From: Methylomusa anaerophila
GTDB lineage: Bacteria > Bacillota > Negativicutes > Sporomusales > Sporomusaceae
Reading direction: 5' to 3'
Assembly (NCBI RefSeq): GCF_003966895.1
Contig: NZ_AP018449.1
Location: 1,546,001-1,610,000 of the forward strand
Length of the DNA stretch: 64,000 nucleotides
This document shows positions 17,956-25,692 of the stretch, piece by piece. Below the pieces are notes generated by a model, which was given only the letters and a program-made list of their open reading frames with translations, did no database searches and was not told where the DNA came from. Positions within the stretch are counted from its first letter, which is position 1. Each line of letters starts with the position of its first letter. The translations under genes and the position numbers were made by a program.

Positions 17956-18573
17956 TTGGAACACCCGTGGATCGAATACTGTAAGCGGATTCAAGCCATT
18001 GCCCAGGCGGGACTGGAGTATTCCGCCAATACGTACGACAGGGAACGCTATGAAGAATTACGGGAAATCAGCGTGAAAATGATGGCGAATATTTCCGGGA
18101 AATATGTAGAAACCGTGAAGGAACTTTTCGCCAATGAATCCGGGTATCAGACACCGAAAGTTGATATTCGCGCCGTCATCTGTAAAGACGACACAATATT
18201 GCTGGTAAGGGAGAAAATCGACGGCTGCTGGTCGCTGCCCGGTGGTTGGGCCGATATTGGTTTAAGTCCGAAAGAAGTTGTGGTAAAAGAAGTGAGGGAA
18301 GAGGCCGGACTCAGTGTCAGTCCCATCCGCTTGCTGGCGGTAATGGACAAGAAGTTCCACGCCCATCCGCCGTCTCCCTATCATACCTATAAAATATTCA
18401 TGCAGTGTGAGATTGCCGGCGGCGACATGACGCCGGGATCGGAGACAACTGAAGTCGGCTTCTTTCCGGTAAGCCGGCTGCCCCAGCTCTCTGCCCATAG
18501 AATTACCGCCGAGCAGATTTCGATACTGTATGAATTGGTAAATGATGAAGAAAAGGCTCCTGTTTTTGACTAA
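17956..18573 (+). CDS. NUDIX hydrolase with N-terminal accessory domain
   Basis: The start is TTG 17956, set by GAGGAGG 8 bp upstream. The 205-residue protein has an N-terminal helical domain of about 65 residues (Hydrolase_Nudix_N-like, beginning EHPWIEYCKRIQAIAQAGLE). The Nudix fold follows, with box GWADIGLSPKEVVVKEVREEAG matching G-x5-E-x7-REUxEExGU. A SLPGGWADIG entry is present. This two-domain type is often annotated as ADP-ribose pyrophosphatase or a related nucleotide-diphosphate hydrolase; the substrate is uncertain. It is probably co-transcribed with the DUF815 ATPase 18 bp downstream. Confidence 0.9.
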   Translation: MEHPWIEYCKRIQAIAQAGLEYSANTYDRERYEELREISVKMMANISGKYVETVKELFANESGYQTPKVDIRAVICKDDTILLVREKIDGCWSLPGGWADIGLSPKEVVVKEVREEAGLSVSPIRLLAVMDKKFHAHPPSPYHTYKIFMQCEIAGGDMTPGSETTEVGFFPVSRLPQLSAHRITAEQISILYELVNDEEKAPVFD

Positions 18574-18591
18574 GTTACTTAAGGAGAATCA

Positions 18592-19836
18592 ATGATGACG
18601 GCAATAACGGAACTCAACCAGTTAATTATTTATCGCAACCTCCTGGCTAATCCGGTTGTAAAGAAACTCCTGCTATTCTTGTCAGGTGAAAGCAGTGAAG
18701 ATGTGCGGCCGGCAGTGGTGTATGATTTTATCCGGCAGGCGGAACAACTGGGCTTAGCCGGCGATGTGGTAAAATCTTATCTTCTCTATCTAATCTCTGT
18801 GGATGAGAATATATTCAGCGCTATGGCCGAAAAAACCAACGGACAAATGGGCGACAGTCTTTTTGCCACTGCCCGGCAGGATATCGCCATTTTGAAGCGA
18901 TTCTTCGACAATGCCCTGAATCATCTGCCGGGCCTGGATATGCTGCGGCAATATCAGCCTACTTCACCCCAGAATCACAAGGCGCTGGGGGAATTGGCAG
19001 CCTATTTTTTTGCTTCAAACGCTTTTTCGCCGGATGAAGCGGTAAGGCGGCTAATTGCCCACTATGTCCAGCACGGCTGCGGTAAAGCGGCCAATGTGGC
19101 TTTCTTCCGCTGGGACAGCGATGCTGGGTTACAGGGCGTTCAAAATCCTGATCCCATCAGGCTGGCGGATATTGTCGGCTATGAATACCAAAAATCCCTT
19201 CTCATTGGCAATACCCAAGCTTTTCTGGACGGCAGGCCGGCCAACAATGTTCTCCTGGTGGGGGACAGGGGTACCGGCAAGTCTTCTTCCGTAAAGGCTT
19301 TGGTAAATGAGTATTACATGAATGGCCTTAGACTGATTGAAGTACCGAAATATGAATTGAGGCATCTTAACAAAATCATGGATTTGCTTCCGGGTCGCGG
19401 CAAAAAATATATTTTGTTTCTGGACGATCTTTCGTTTGAGGAAAATGAAGCGGAGTTTAAGTACTTGAAGTCTGTCATTGAGGGGGGAGTCGGGACTAAG
19501 CCGGAAAACGTGCTGATCTACGCCACTTCCAACAGACGGCATATCATCCGGGAAAACTGGAGCGACAGCGGGGAAAAGTCGGATGACAAACATCGCGGCG
19601 ACACCATCCAGGAAAAAATATCGCTGGCCGACCGTTTTGGCATCACCCTCATATATACGGCGCCCAGCCAGGATGAATATCTGCAAATTGTCGCCGGCAT
19701 TGCGCAAAGGAACAATATCGGCTTATCACCGGCGGAACTCAGGAGTGAGGCTATCAAGTGGGAAATGCGTCATTCCGGCCGGTCCGGCAGGGTTGCCCGC
19801 CAATTTGTCCAGCATCTGCTGGGATGCCGGCAGTAG
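18592..19836 (+). CDS. DUF815-family AAA-like ATPase
   Basis: The 414-residue protein follows AAGGAG; ATG 18592 and ATG 18595 are both possible. An N-terminal helical region of about 190 residues precedes the nucleotide-binding domain. That domain shows ADIVGYEYQKSLLIGNTQAFL, Walker A (VLLVGDRGTGKSS, from about residue 220) and Walker B (YILFLDDLSFE, about 273-283). Sensor segments follow (IYATSNRRHIIREN; EKISLADRFGITLIY). This order is diagnostic of DUF815, an AAA+ group of unknown cellular function. The length matches the family. Confidence 0.9.
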   Translation: MMTAITELNQLIIYRNLLANPVVKKLLLFLSGESSEDVRPAVVYDFIRQAEQLGLAGDVVKSYLLYLISVDENIFSAMAEKTNGQMGDSLFATARQDIAILKRFFDNALNHLPGLDMLRQYQPTSPQNHKALGELAAYFFASNAFSPDEAVRRLIAHYVQHGCGKAANVAFFRWDSDAGLQGVQNPDPIRLADIVGYEYQKSLLIGNTQAFLDGRPANNVLLVGDRGTGKSSSVKALVNEYYMNGLRLIEVPKYELRHLNKIMDLLPGRGKKYILFLDDLSFEENEAEFKYLKSVIEGGVGTKPENVLIYATSNRRHIIRENWSDSGEKSDDKHRGDTIQEKISLADRFGITLIYTAPSQDEYLQIVAGIAQRNNIGLSPAELRSEAIKWEMRHSGRSGRVARQFVQHLLGCRQ

Positions 19837-19876
19837 ATCATTTTGCAGTAGATGATTTTTGGGGAGGAATGTGAAA

Positions 19877-20218
19877 GTGACAAACATCGACTGGGTAAAA
19901 GAATTTCAAGGTTCGGCAGTAGTTTGCGACAAAAACGGTATTATAATATATATGAATGATACGGCATGTAAGACATTTGCAAAATACGGCGGTTCAGAAC
20001 TTGTGGGCGCCAGCCTCTTTGATTGCCACACCGAACGGTCCCGGCAGATCCTCCGGACGATGATGGATGAACGGAAGGTAAACAGCTACACTATTGAAAA
20101 AGACGGGGTGAAAAAGCTCATTTACCAGGCTCCCTGGTATCAGGACGGCGAGTATATGGGTTTTGTGGAACTTGGTCTGGAAATTCCTGCCGGGCTACCG
20201 CATTATGTGCGGGGATAG
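19877..20218 (+). CDS. Small stand-alone PAS-domain protein
   Basis: The start is placed at GTG 19877 because GGGGAGGA lies 8-9 bp upstream; GTG 19871 is possible. The protein of about 113 residues is essentially one PAS fold: AVVCDKNGIIIYMNDTACKTFAKYGG, LVGASLFDCH, and a C-terminal strand YQDGEYMGFVELGLEIP. No output domain is attached. Such proteins are found downstream of metabolic genes in clostridia-like genomes, and their role is unclear. A ligand or cofactor cannot be deduced. It may be co-transcribed with the dipeptidase that follows. Confidence 0.82.
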   Translation: MTNIDWVKEFQGSAVVCDKNGIIIYMNDTACKTFAKYGGSELVGASLFDCHTERSRQILRTMMDERKVNSYTIEKDGVKKLIYQAPWYQDGEYMGFVELGLEIPAGLPHYVRG

Positions 20219-20279
20219 TATGCGTGCGGAGATTGGACCGGGTCGAGGCAGGCGGTAATCCCAAGAAGGAGGCGATTTC

Positions 20280-21218
20280 TTGATCATTGATTTGCATTGT
20301 GACACCATTCGCAGACTGAATAAATTGCAAGACGGAGCAGGACTTCGGCGTAACAATCTGAATGTGGATATCGAAAAACTGCAAAAAGCCGGTTCCCTTG
20401 CTCAGTTTTTCGCCATGTTTGTTGATATTAAGCAGGACGGAGATTCTTTGGAATATGCGTTAACGCTTATTGACCGGTTCCATCAGGAAATAGCCGCTAA
20501 CGCCGATGCCATTGCTTTTGCCGGCAACTGGGAAGACCTGGAATACAACCGGCAAACGGGTAAAATCTCAGCTTTCCTTACCATTGAAGAAGGCGGAGTG
20601 GTCAAAGGCAATTTGGCCAACTTAAGAATTCTGTACCGTTTGGGAGTCAGGCTGGTGACTTTAACCTGGAATTATCCCAATTGCATTGGTTTTCCTCACT
20701 GTGACGCCGCCGGGCAGGATAAAGGGCTAACTTCTTTCGGCATAGACATGGTGGGGGAATTGAACCGGCTGGGGATGATTATCGATGTTTCCCACCTCTC
20801 TGATCAAGGTTTCTATGATGTGGCCCGCCTGTCGACTCAGCCTTTTACCGCTTCTCATTCCAATGCCCGCGCCATGGCCGGCCACACGCGCAATCTGACC
20901 GACGACATGATTCGAACGCTGGCGGACAAGGGCGGCATTATGGGCATCAATTTTGAACGATCCTTCCTCGGTAATGGGCCGCAAAGTAAAGTGGCGGACA
21001 TGGTGGCTCACATCCGCCATATCCGGAACATCGGCGGCCGGGAAGTAATTGCCCTGGGTTCTGATTTCGACGGCATCAGTCAGGAACTGGAAATCGCTCA
21101 TATGGGTGAAATATACAAATTAATTGACGGGTTAAAGGCAAGCGGGTTTACTGATGAGGACATAGACAAGATCCTGTGGCAGAATGCCGCCCGGTTGATA
21201 CGGGCGGTAATGAAATAG
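20280..21218 (+). CDS. Membrane (renal-type) dipeptidase, peptidase family M19
   Basis: The start is TTG 20280, set by AAGGAGGCG 7 bp upstream. The 312-residue protein shows the M19 zinc-site pattern: IIDLHCDT at the N-terminus, FLTIEEGG (bridging Glu, about residue 107), DVSHLSD and SHSNARAM. A later ALGSDFDG supplies the catalytic Asp. M19 enzymes hydrolyse dipeptides, including D-amino-acid-containing ones, in the cytoplasm of bacteria. No signal peptide is present. It converges on the Crp/Fnr gene with only 7 bp between the stops. Confidence 0.92.
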   Translation: MIIDLHCDTIRRLNKLQDGAGLRRNNLNVDIEKLQKAGSLAQFFAMFVDIKQDGDSLEYALTLIDRFHQEIAANADAIAFAGNWEDLEYNRQTGKISAFLTIEEGGVVKGNLANLRILYRLGVRLVTLTWNYPNCIGFPHCDAAGQDKGLTSFGIDMVGELNRLGMIIDVSHLSDQGFYDVARLSTQPFTASHSNARAMAGHTRNLTDDMIRTLADKGGIMGINFERSFLGNGPQSKVADMVAHIRHIRNIGGREVIALGSDFDGISQELEIAHMGEIYKLIDGLKASGFTDEDIDKILWQNAARLIRAVMK

Positions 21219-21225
21219 GCAGCTA

Positions 21226-21918
21226 TTATGATTCTATTACCTTTTTCAGCCCTTCGAGATCCTTGATTTTTACAGATGAGCGATAGAATTCAATCATGCC
21301 TTCGTCGCGCATGCGGCCCATTTCACGGGAGAGGGCCGTGCGGGATACATTGAGAAAATCGGCTAAATCATTGCGGTTTAACGTCATGATAAAAGTGTTT
21401 CTTGCCGTTAACTTGTGCTGTTCCAGCAGATAGGTGCTTATTTTTTCCCGCATCCCCTTAATGGCGAGGTATTCCACTTTGCGATTCAACATAACTGCCT
21501 GCTCGGACACTATCTTCAACATGTTGGTGATAAGCTGCTTGTGGCTGCCGCATATATTGGCACAGGTCCCCATAATTTTTACCGACGGCAAAAACATCAC
21601 TTCACATTCGGTCTGGGCATTAACTGACATGGGCCAAATCTGGGTGGAGGAAAATGTAATTATCTCCCCGAACATATCGCCTGCGCCCATCATTGTCATT
21701 ACAATCCGGCTGCCGGCCGCATTTTCCTTTATTACAGTCGCCTTGCCGGCCAGAAGAATGCCCAGGCCGGTAAAAGACTCACCCTCAACAGCCACGTAGC
21801 TGTTCCTGGGATAGGCAGATACCTTCGGCTGCAGGCAGTTGATCACAGCCGCCAGTGAATCGGCGTTAATGCCGGCAAACAGCGGTGAATGCAGGAGAAC
21901 ATCATAATGGATAGTCAA
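21226..21918 (-). CDS. Crp/Fnr-family regulator, probable HcpR-type nitrosative-stress regulator
   Basis: The 230-residue protein starts at TTG 21918 (GAGGTTG upstream). It has an N-terminal cyclic-nucleotide-binding-like beta barrel (about residues 10-125), a long dimer helix, and a C-terminal helix-turn-helix (NDLADFLNVSRTALSREMGRMRDEG, about 180-204). I see no N-terminal FNR-type four-cysteine cluster. A palindrome, TTGGTAGCCATGGCTATCAA, lies 21-40 bp upstream of its start, and the same core occurs upstream of hcp. This makes hcp the likely target and indicates autoregulation. HcpR-type regulators of hcp belong to this family; assigning this protein to that group is inference from the shared operator. 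Confidence 0.87.
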   Translation of the reverse strand: MTIHYDVLLHSPLFAGINADSLAAVINCLQPKVSAYPRNSYVAVEGESFTGLGILLAGKATVIKENAAGSRIVMTMMGAGDMFGEIITFSSTQIWPMSVNAQTECEVMFLPSVKIMGTCANICGSHKQLITNMLKIVSEQAVMLNRKVEYLAIKGMREKISTYLLEQHKLTARNTFIMTLNRNDLADFLNVSRTALSREMGRMRDEGMIEFYRSSVKIKDLEGLKKVIES

Positions 21919-21938
21919 AACTTAACACAACCTCATTT

Positions 21939-21958
21939 TTGGTAGCCATGGCTATCAA
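21939..21958. promoter_or_regulatory. Palindromic operator of the Crp/Fnr regulator (autoregulation)
   Basis: TTGGTAGCCATGGCTATCAA is palindromic except for one position per arm. It lies just upstream of the regulator gene and downstream of possible minus-strand promoter boxes (TTGTAA with TAAAAA 17 bp on, or TATAAT). That position would fit repression. The core recurs at 23797-23810. Confidence 0.75.
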
Positions 21959-22028
21959 TTTTTTATTTTCATTTTCATTATATTACAATGAATTTAACAA
22001 AAACAAGTTACGTTAATGTGACCAACAT

Positions 22029-22076
22029 AAAAAACACAATCCTTGAAGTCTTGTGTAGCAGACTTCAAGGATTGTG
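22029..22076 (-). terminator. Strong hairpin terminator reading leftward
   Basis: Perfect 17-bp arms (22035-22051 and 22060-22076) with an 8-base loop are followed on the minus strand by six T (22029-22034). The nearest minus-strand gene ends at 22289, so this may be a second terminator behind it. It insulates the Crp/Fnr promoter. Confidence 0.75.
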
Positions 22077-22186
22077 GGAAAAGATGGTATATGTTTCCCC
22101 GGACATGGTTAGAAAACATCAGGTTTTTGAGGTTGCCGTTTTGCTTATTAAAAACTAACGATTTCAACTTAAAAGGATGGAAATGG

Positions 22187-22233
22187 AAAGAGCCTATGAA
22201 CCCTTAATTTATAAGGATTCATAGGCTCTTTTT
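22187..22233. terminator. Bidirectional terminator
   Basis: AAAGAGCCTATGAA pairs with TTCATAGGCTCTTT, extended inward by CCTT/AAGG, and is followed by TTTTT on the plus strand. It lies 56 bp beyond the end of the minus-strand secreted protein gene. The rest of the 21919-22288 gap holds only the operator, promoter boxes and the 22029-22076 hairpin. Confidence 0.75.
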
Positions 22234-22288
22234 CAAAAAGCAAATGCCGGTTGATATTCCTTTGCGCCGATAAGTGGTTTATACGTGT

Positions 22289-22633
22289 CTAGTCAAAAAT
22301 TTCTATTTCGAATGCGTCGCCGGAAAGCCGAAGATGGAATTCGTTTTCATCATTTTTATGCCATTTATACCAGTCGGGCCACATTTTCGCATGTTCTTCC
22401 CGCCAATCTCTATCCTGGCGATGTTCTTTCCATTCGCGGTCATGCTCTTTCCATTCCTTCTCGTGGTCTCGCCATTGCTTTTCGTGCTGCGCTCGCCGGT
22501 CATCCTGTTGTACTGCTTGATTGGGATGCTGTTGATTGCGGTCACGGTCGCCATGATGGTCATCAGCCAAAGCCGCCAAGGGGAAAATGGTAATGGCGAA
22601 AACGATAGTCAACAGAGCCATTAATTTTTTCAA
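22289..22633 (-). CDS. Small secreted His/Glu/Arg/Trp-rich protein
   Basis: The start is TTG 22633 because AAGGAAG lies 7 bp upstream on the minus strand. The 114-residue product has a clear Sec signal peptide (MKKLMALLTIVFAITIFPLAALA, cleavage before DDHHG). The mature part is extremely charged, with repeating W-K/R-E-H units (HEKQWRDHEKEWKEHDREWKEH), followed by a short ordered tail (FHLRLSGDAFEIEIFD). The roughly seven-residue periodicity suggests a helical, possibly metal- or polyanion-binding, extracytoplasmic protein. No family is recognised with confidence. Confidence 0.75.
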   Translation of the reverse strand: MKKLMALLTIVFAITIFPLAALADDHHGDRDRNQQHPNQAVQQDDRRAQHEKQWRDHEKEWKEHDREWKEHRQDRDWREEHAKMWPDWYKWHKNDENEFHLRLSGDAFEIEIFD

Positions 22634-22762
22634 GGGGACACTTCCTTTCAACTTGGTGTATTGATATTTTTTATTATTTTTATACTTACGTAAGCGCGGG
22701 ATAAGCCTTTTTCGGGTCTCTTCGCAGCTTAAAGTGAAAGAAGCTATTTTACGGTATCAACA

Positions 22763-23335
22763 TTAAGCTACGGTATTTGCCGTACTAATAGCGTTAGCGG
22801 TTTCATCTTGCGTTTTTGCTTCTCGCTTTGCAATTTCAGTATTGTATTCATTCTGCGTGATTTGGCCCTTGTTCAGCATGCTTTTTAGTTGATAGTCGGT
22901 GTATTGTGACAGATTAGTTGCAGCAGATGCAGAATCAGCATCTGCGGTGCTTTCGACATTGCTTGTGGTTGCACCGGAAGCAGATGAACCTGATGTTTGC
23001 GAAGCAGCATTTACAGATGAGGTTGCGTTGTCAGATGAACTGGCAGACTGCTTGCCTGTTGGCGACTCGTTACCAGATTTTGAAGCGTTGAGTGCATTCA
23101 AACCTTCCTCACTGATGTCAACCGAGTAAGCCGGGGAAATAGTGGTTCCTGCAGAGGGAACAGATTGAGCGGCGACGGTTCCCTCTGCTGACGTAATAGT
23201 ATTGATCGAACCGGTTGCTGAATTTGTCTGTTGTAACTGGGCGTCATCTTCTTGCGGCTTTTTTGCCTGAGTTGAAAAAACATACAAGGAACCCGTAGTA
23301 TTTCCGCTCGGGAGAGTATTACCAATCTGATTCAT
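22763..23335 (-). CDS. Low-complexity Ser/Ala/Thr-rich protein of unknown function
   Basis: The 190-residue protein starts at ATG 23335 after GGAAGGAAGG. There is no signal peptide and no Cys. Residues 1-60 are Gln/Thr/Ser-rich. A YSVDISEEGLNALN segment (about 70-83) resembles short motifs seen in flagellum-linked hypothetical proteins. A long Ser/Ala/Thr linker follows, then an ordered C-terminal helix pair (YTDYQLKSMLNKGQITQNEYNTEI). The C-terminus resembles a short SHOCT-like helical motif (LxxMLxxGxITxxEYxxxI). Function is unknown, and a regulatory or surface-appendage accessory role is only a guess. Confidence 0.7.
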   Translation of the reverse strand: MNQIGNTLPSGNTTGSLYVFSTQAKKPQEDDAQLQQTNSATGSINTITSAEGTVAAQSVPSAGTTISPAYSVDISEEGLNALNASKSGNESPTGKQSASSSDNATSSVNAASQTSGSSASGATTSNVESTADADSASAATNLSQYTDYQLKSMLNKGQITQNEYNTEIAKREAKTQDETANAISTANTVA

Positions 23336-23623
23336 TTAAAAACCTTCCTTCCTCACCGTTATTTTCGATTTTCCTTATTATTTGGAGTATATTAGAAAAG
23401 GCTTTAAGTTACTTTTTCCCGCTTAAAAATTGTTTTTCAACGATATTATCGCAGTTCATTATTAAAAAATCCTTAGAATCGCTTTGGCTTCATGTCATAT
23501 AGCTTTCTTTGGCTATATCGACATATCGACCGTTTCCTACATAGTCATTTACCTTGCTATAGATCTACTAGGGTTAGCTTATCACACCAATGTTACGATT
23601 GTGTTACAGGTTACTAGATTTGA

Positions 23624-23776
23624 CTTTACCACTCAGGCAGCTCCCGAAGCACCTGTTCTAACAGCGGCCTCATTTTACTTCAGCTGTGCGCCGACAGCTC
23701 AGTCGTTTCTAAGCTTGAGGAGGAACTTAAAGTCATTCCGAATGTTAAAGTAAAATACATGACATTAGATTTTTAA
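23624..23776 (+). pseudogene. Possible decayed coding remnant between the Ser-rich gene and hcp
   Basis: A 51-codon frame without a start codon ends at TAA 23776. It encodes protein-like sequence, notably LILLQLCADSSVVSKL followed by EEELKVIPNVKVKYMTLDF. The ending resembles the last strand-helix-strand of small ACT/NikR-like regulators (pattern ...L-x-x-IPxVxVK). The upstream part of any such gene is not recognisable. The rest of 23336-23973 holds the hcp promoter/operator and otherwise nothing I can name. Confidence 0.3.
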
Positions 23777-23796
23777 GTTTAGCGGAACTGCTTTTA

Positions 23797-23838
23797 GTAG
23801 CCATGGCTACCGATTTATTATGGTTATTATATTACAAT
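23797..23838 (+). promoter_or_regulatory. hcp promoter with Crp/Fnr-type operator at about -41.5
   Basis: GTAGCCATGGCTAC (23797-23810) is a perfect palindrome identical in core to the site in front of the Crp/Fnr gene. Its centre lies 34 bp before the end of TACAAT (23833-23838). That places the centre near -41.5 relative to the expected transcription start, the classic position for class II activation by Crp/Fnr proteins. No good -35 box is present, as expected for an activated promoter. Confidence 0.75.
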
Positions 23839-23973
23839 GAAGACAATCAAGACAATGAAGCAAACAAATTCATTCCCTGGCGTGTTGTTACCATCAGTAC
23901 CAATGGAAATATAATCTTATCCACAACTGCGACAAATTGAGGAATTGAAAAATGAAATTGAGGAGGAGAAAAA

Positions 23974-25548
23974 ATGTCAGACATGTTTTGTTTTCAATGT
24001 GAACAAACCGCAGGCGGTAAAGGCTGCACCAAAGGAGGAGTCTGTGGGAAAAAGCCGGAGGTCGCCAATAAACAGGACGAACTTACCGGCGCCTTGATCG
24101 GCCTTGCCCGGGCGGCAGCCGGCAAAACACCCGGCAAGACGGCCGACGAACTTATGATGCAGGGGCTGTTTACCACTGTAACCAACGTCAACTTTGACAG
24201 CAGCCGCATTGACGAATTCATCCGGCTGGTTGCGGCGGAAAAAGCCAAATTAGATCCTGGTGCGCAGGATTTTCCCGCCGGCACCCTGTTCACCGGCGGG
24301 GAAGAGGATATCGTATCACTCCGCTCCACCTTGCTGCTGGGTCTGCGCGGCATGGCCGCCTACGCCTGGCACGCCTATGTGCTGGGCAAGCGGGATGATG
24401 AGCTTACCGCCTGGTTCTATAAGGGAATGCGCGCCATTGGTGAAGAGCATACAGCGGAAGAATGGCTCAACTTATTGATGGAGTTTGGTCATATCAACCT
24501 GAAATGTATGGCCCTGCTGGATGAAGCAAACACATCGGCCTACGGGCACCCTGTACCCACCGAGGTTTCCACCCTGGTGGAAAAGGGTCCGTTCATTGTC
24601 ATCACCGGCCATGATCTGCATGATTTGAAACAACTCCTGGAGCAAACAAAAGATAAAGGGATCAATATTTACACTCATGGTGAAATGCTGCCGGCTCACG
24701 CCTACCCCGAACTGAAAAAATACCCCCATCTTAAAGGCAACTTCGGTACTGCCTGGCAAAATCAGCAAAAAGAATTTGACAACCTTCCCGCGCCCATCCT
24801 GTACACCACCAATTGTCTTATGCCGCCCAAACCGTCCTATGCCGACCGGGTGTTCACAACCGCGGTTGTGGGCTATCCTGAGCTCAAACACATTCCGGGG
24901 GAAAATGGCAGCAAGGATTTTACCCCGGTCATCAATAAAGCATTGGAACTGGGTGGCTGGAAGGAAGACAAGCAGTTCACCGGCATCAACGGCGGCGCCG
25001 GGCTGATGACCGGCTTTGGCCGCAATGCCGTATTGGGAGTGGCCGATAAAGTAATCGACGCCGTCAAAGCGGGGGCCATCAAGCATTTCTTCCTCGTCGG
25101 CGGCTGCGACGGAGCCAAGCCGGGGCGCAACTACTACACCGAGTTCGTTCAAAAGACGCCTAAAGATACGGTTGTTCTGACCCTGGCCTGCGGCAAATAC
25201 CGGTTCAACGACCTTAACGCCGGCGATATCGGCGGTATTCCCCGCATCCTGGATATGGGCCAGTGCAATGATGCCTACTCGGCAATCCAGGTTGCCGTGG
25301 CTCTGGCCGGCGCCTTCCAATGCGGCGTGAATGACCTGCCCTTGACCTTGGTCCTTTCCTGGTACGAGCAGAAGGCGGTCTGTATACTGCTCACCCTCCT
25401 TGCTCTCGGTATAAAGAACATCTATATCGGGCCGTCCCTGCCGGCTTTCCTGTCCGGCAATGTGCTGAATATTTTAGTGGAAAAGTTCAACCTGAAACCC
25501 ATTAGCACGCCGGCCGAAGATATGCAAGCCATTCTCAGCCGCTGCTAA
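23974..25548 (+). CDS. hcp: Hydroxylamine reductase (hybrid cluster protein, Hcp)
   Basis: The 524-residue protein starts at ATG 23974 after GAGGAGGAG. The N-terminal cysteines C6, C9, C18 and C24 (C-x2-C-x8-C-x5-C) are the [4Fe-4S] ligands of the strict-anaerobe class of Hcp. Downstream are GHDLHDLKQLL, CLMPPK, GGCDGAKPGRNYY and SWYEQKAVCILL, which carry the hybrid Fe-S-O cluster ligands. Hcp reduces NO to N2O and/or hydroxylamine to ammonia and protects against nitrosative stress. It is a single-gene unit ending in a strong terminator. The shared palindrome indicates control by the Crp/Fnr protein about 2 kb upstream. Confidence 0.97.
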   Translation: MSDMFCFQCEQTAGGKGCTKGGVCGKKPEVANKQDELTGALIGLARAAAGKTPGKTADELMMQGLFTTVTNVNFDSSRIDEFIRLVAAEKAKLDPGAQDFPAGTLFTGGEEDIVSLRSTLLLGLRGMAAYAWHAYVLGKRDDELTAWFYKGMRAIGEEHTAEEWLNLLMEFGHINLKCMALLDEANTSAYGHPVPTEVSTLVEKGPFIVITGHDLHDLKQLLEQTKDKGINIYTHGEMLPAHAYPELKKYPHLKGNFGTAWQNQQKEFDNLPAPILYTTNCLMPPKPSYADRVFTTAVVGYPELKHIPGENGSKDFTPVINKALELGGWKEDKQFTGINGGAGLMTGFGRNAVLGVADKVIDAVKAGAIKHFFLVGGCDGAKPGRNYYTEFVQKTPKDTVVLTLACGKYRFNDLNAGDIGGIPRILDMGQCNDAYSAIQVAVALAGAFQCGVNDLPLTLVLSWYEQKAVCILLTLLALGIKNIYIGPSLPAFLSGNVLNILVEKFNLKPISTPAEDMQAILSRC

Positions 25549-25574
25549 ATACAAAAAATAATTAAGTGATAAGG

Positions 25575-25604
25575 AAAAGGCGGTGAGGATTTTCACCGCC
25601 TTTT
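25575..25604 (+). terminator. Rho-independent terminator of hcp
   Basis: AAAAGGCGGTGA pairs perfectly with TCACCGCCTTTT across a 6-base loop, with the T run inside the right arm. It lies 27 bp after the hcp stop. Confidence 0.85.
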
Positions 25605-25692
25605 ATGTCAAATAATGAATAATTAACCTAAACTATAAAATTTGCAGTTTGGAATTATTCGATATCAATAAAGTAGAAAGGATGAGCGGACA

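Noticed and set aside
23484..23753. 89-codon plus-strand ORF upstream of hcp
   Set aside because: It has no ribosome site, no family-like sequence, and overlaps the more protein-like remnant frame.
24472..25320. 282-codon open frame on the minus strand
   Set aside because: It lies wholly inside hcp on the opposite strand and encodes no recognisable domain.
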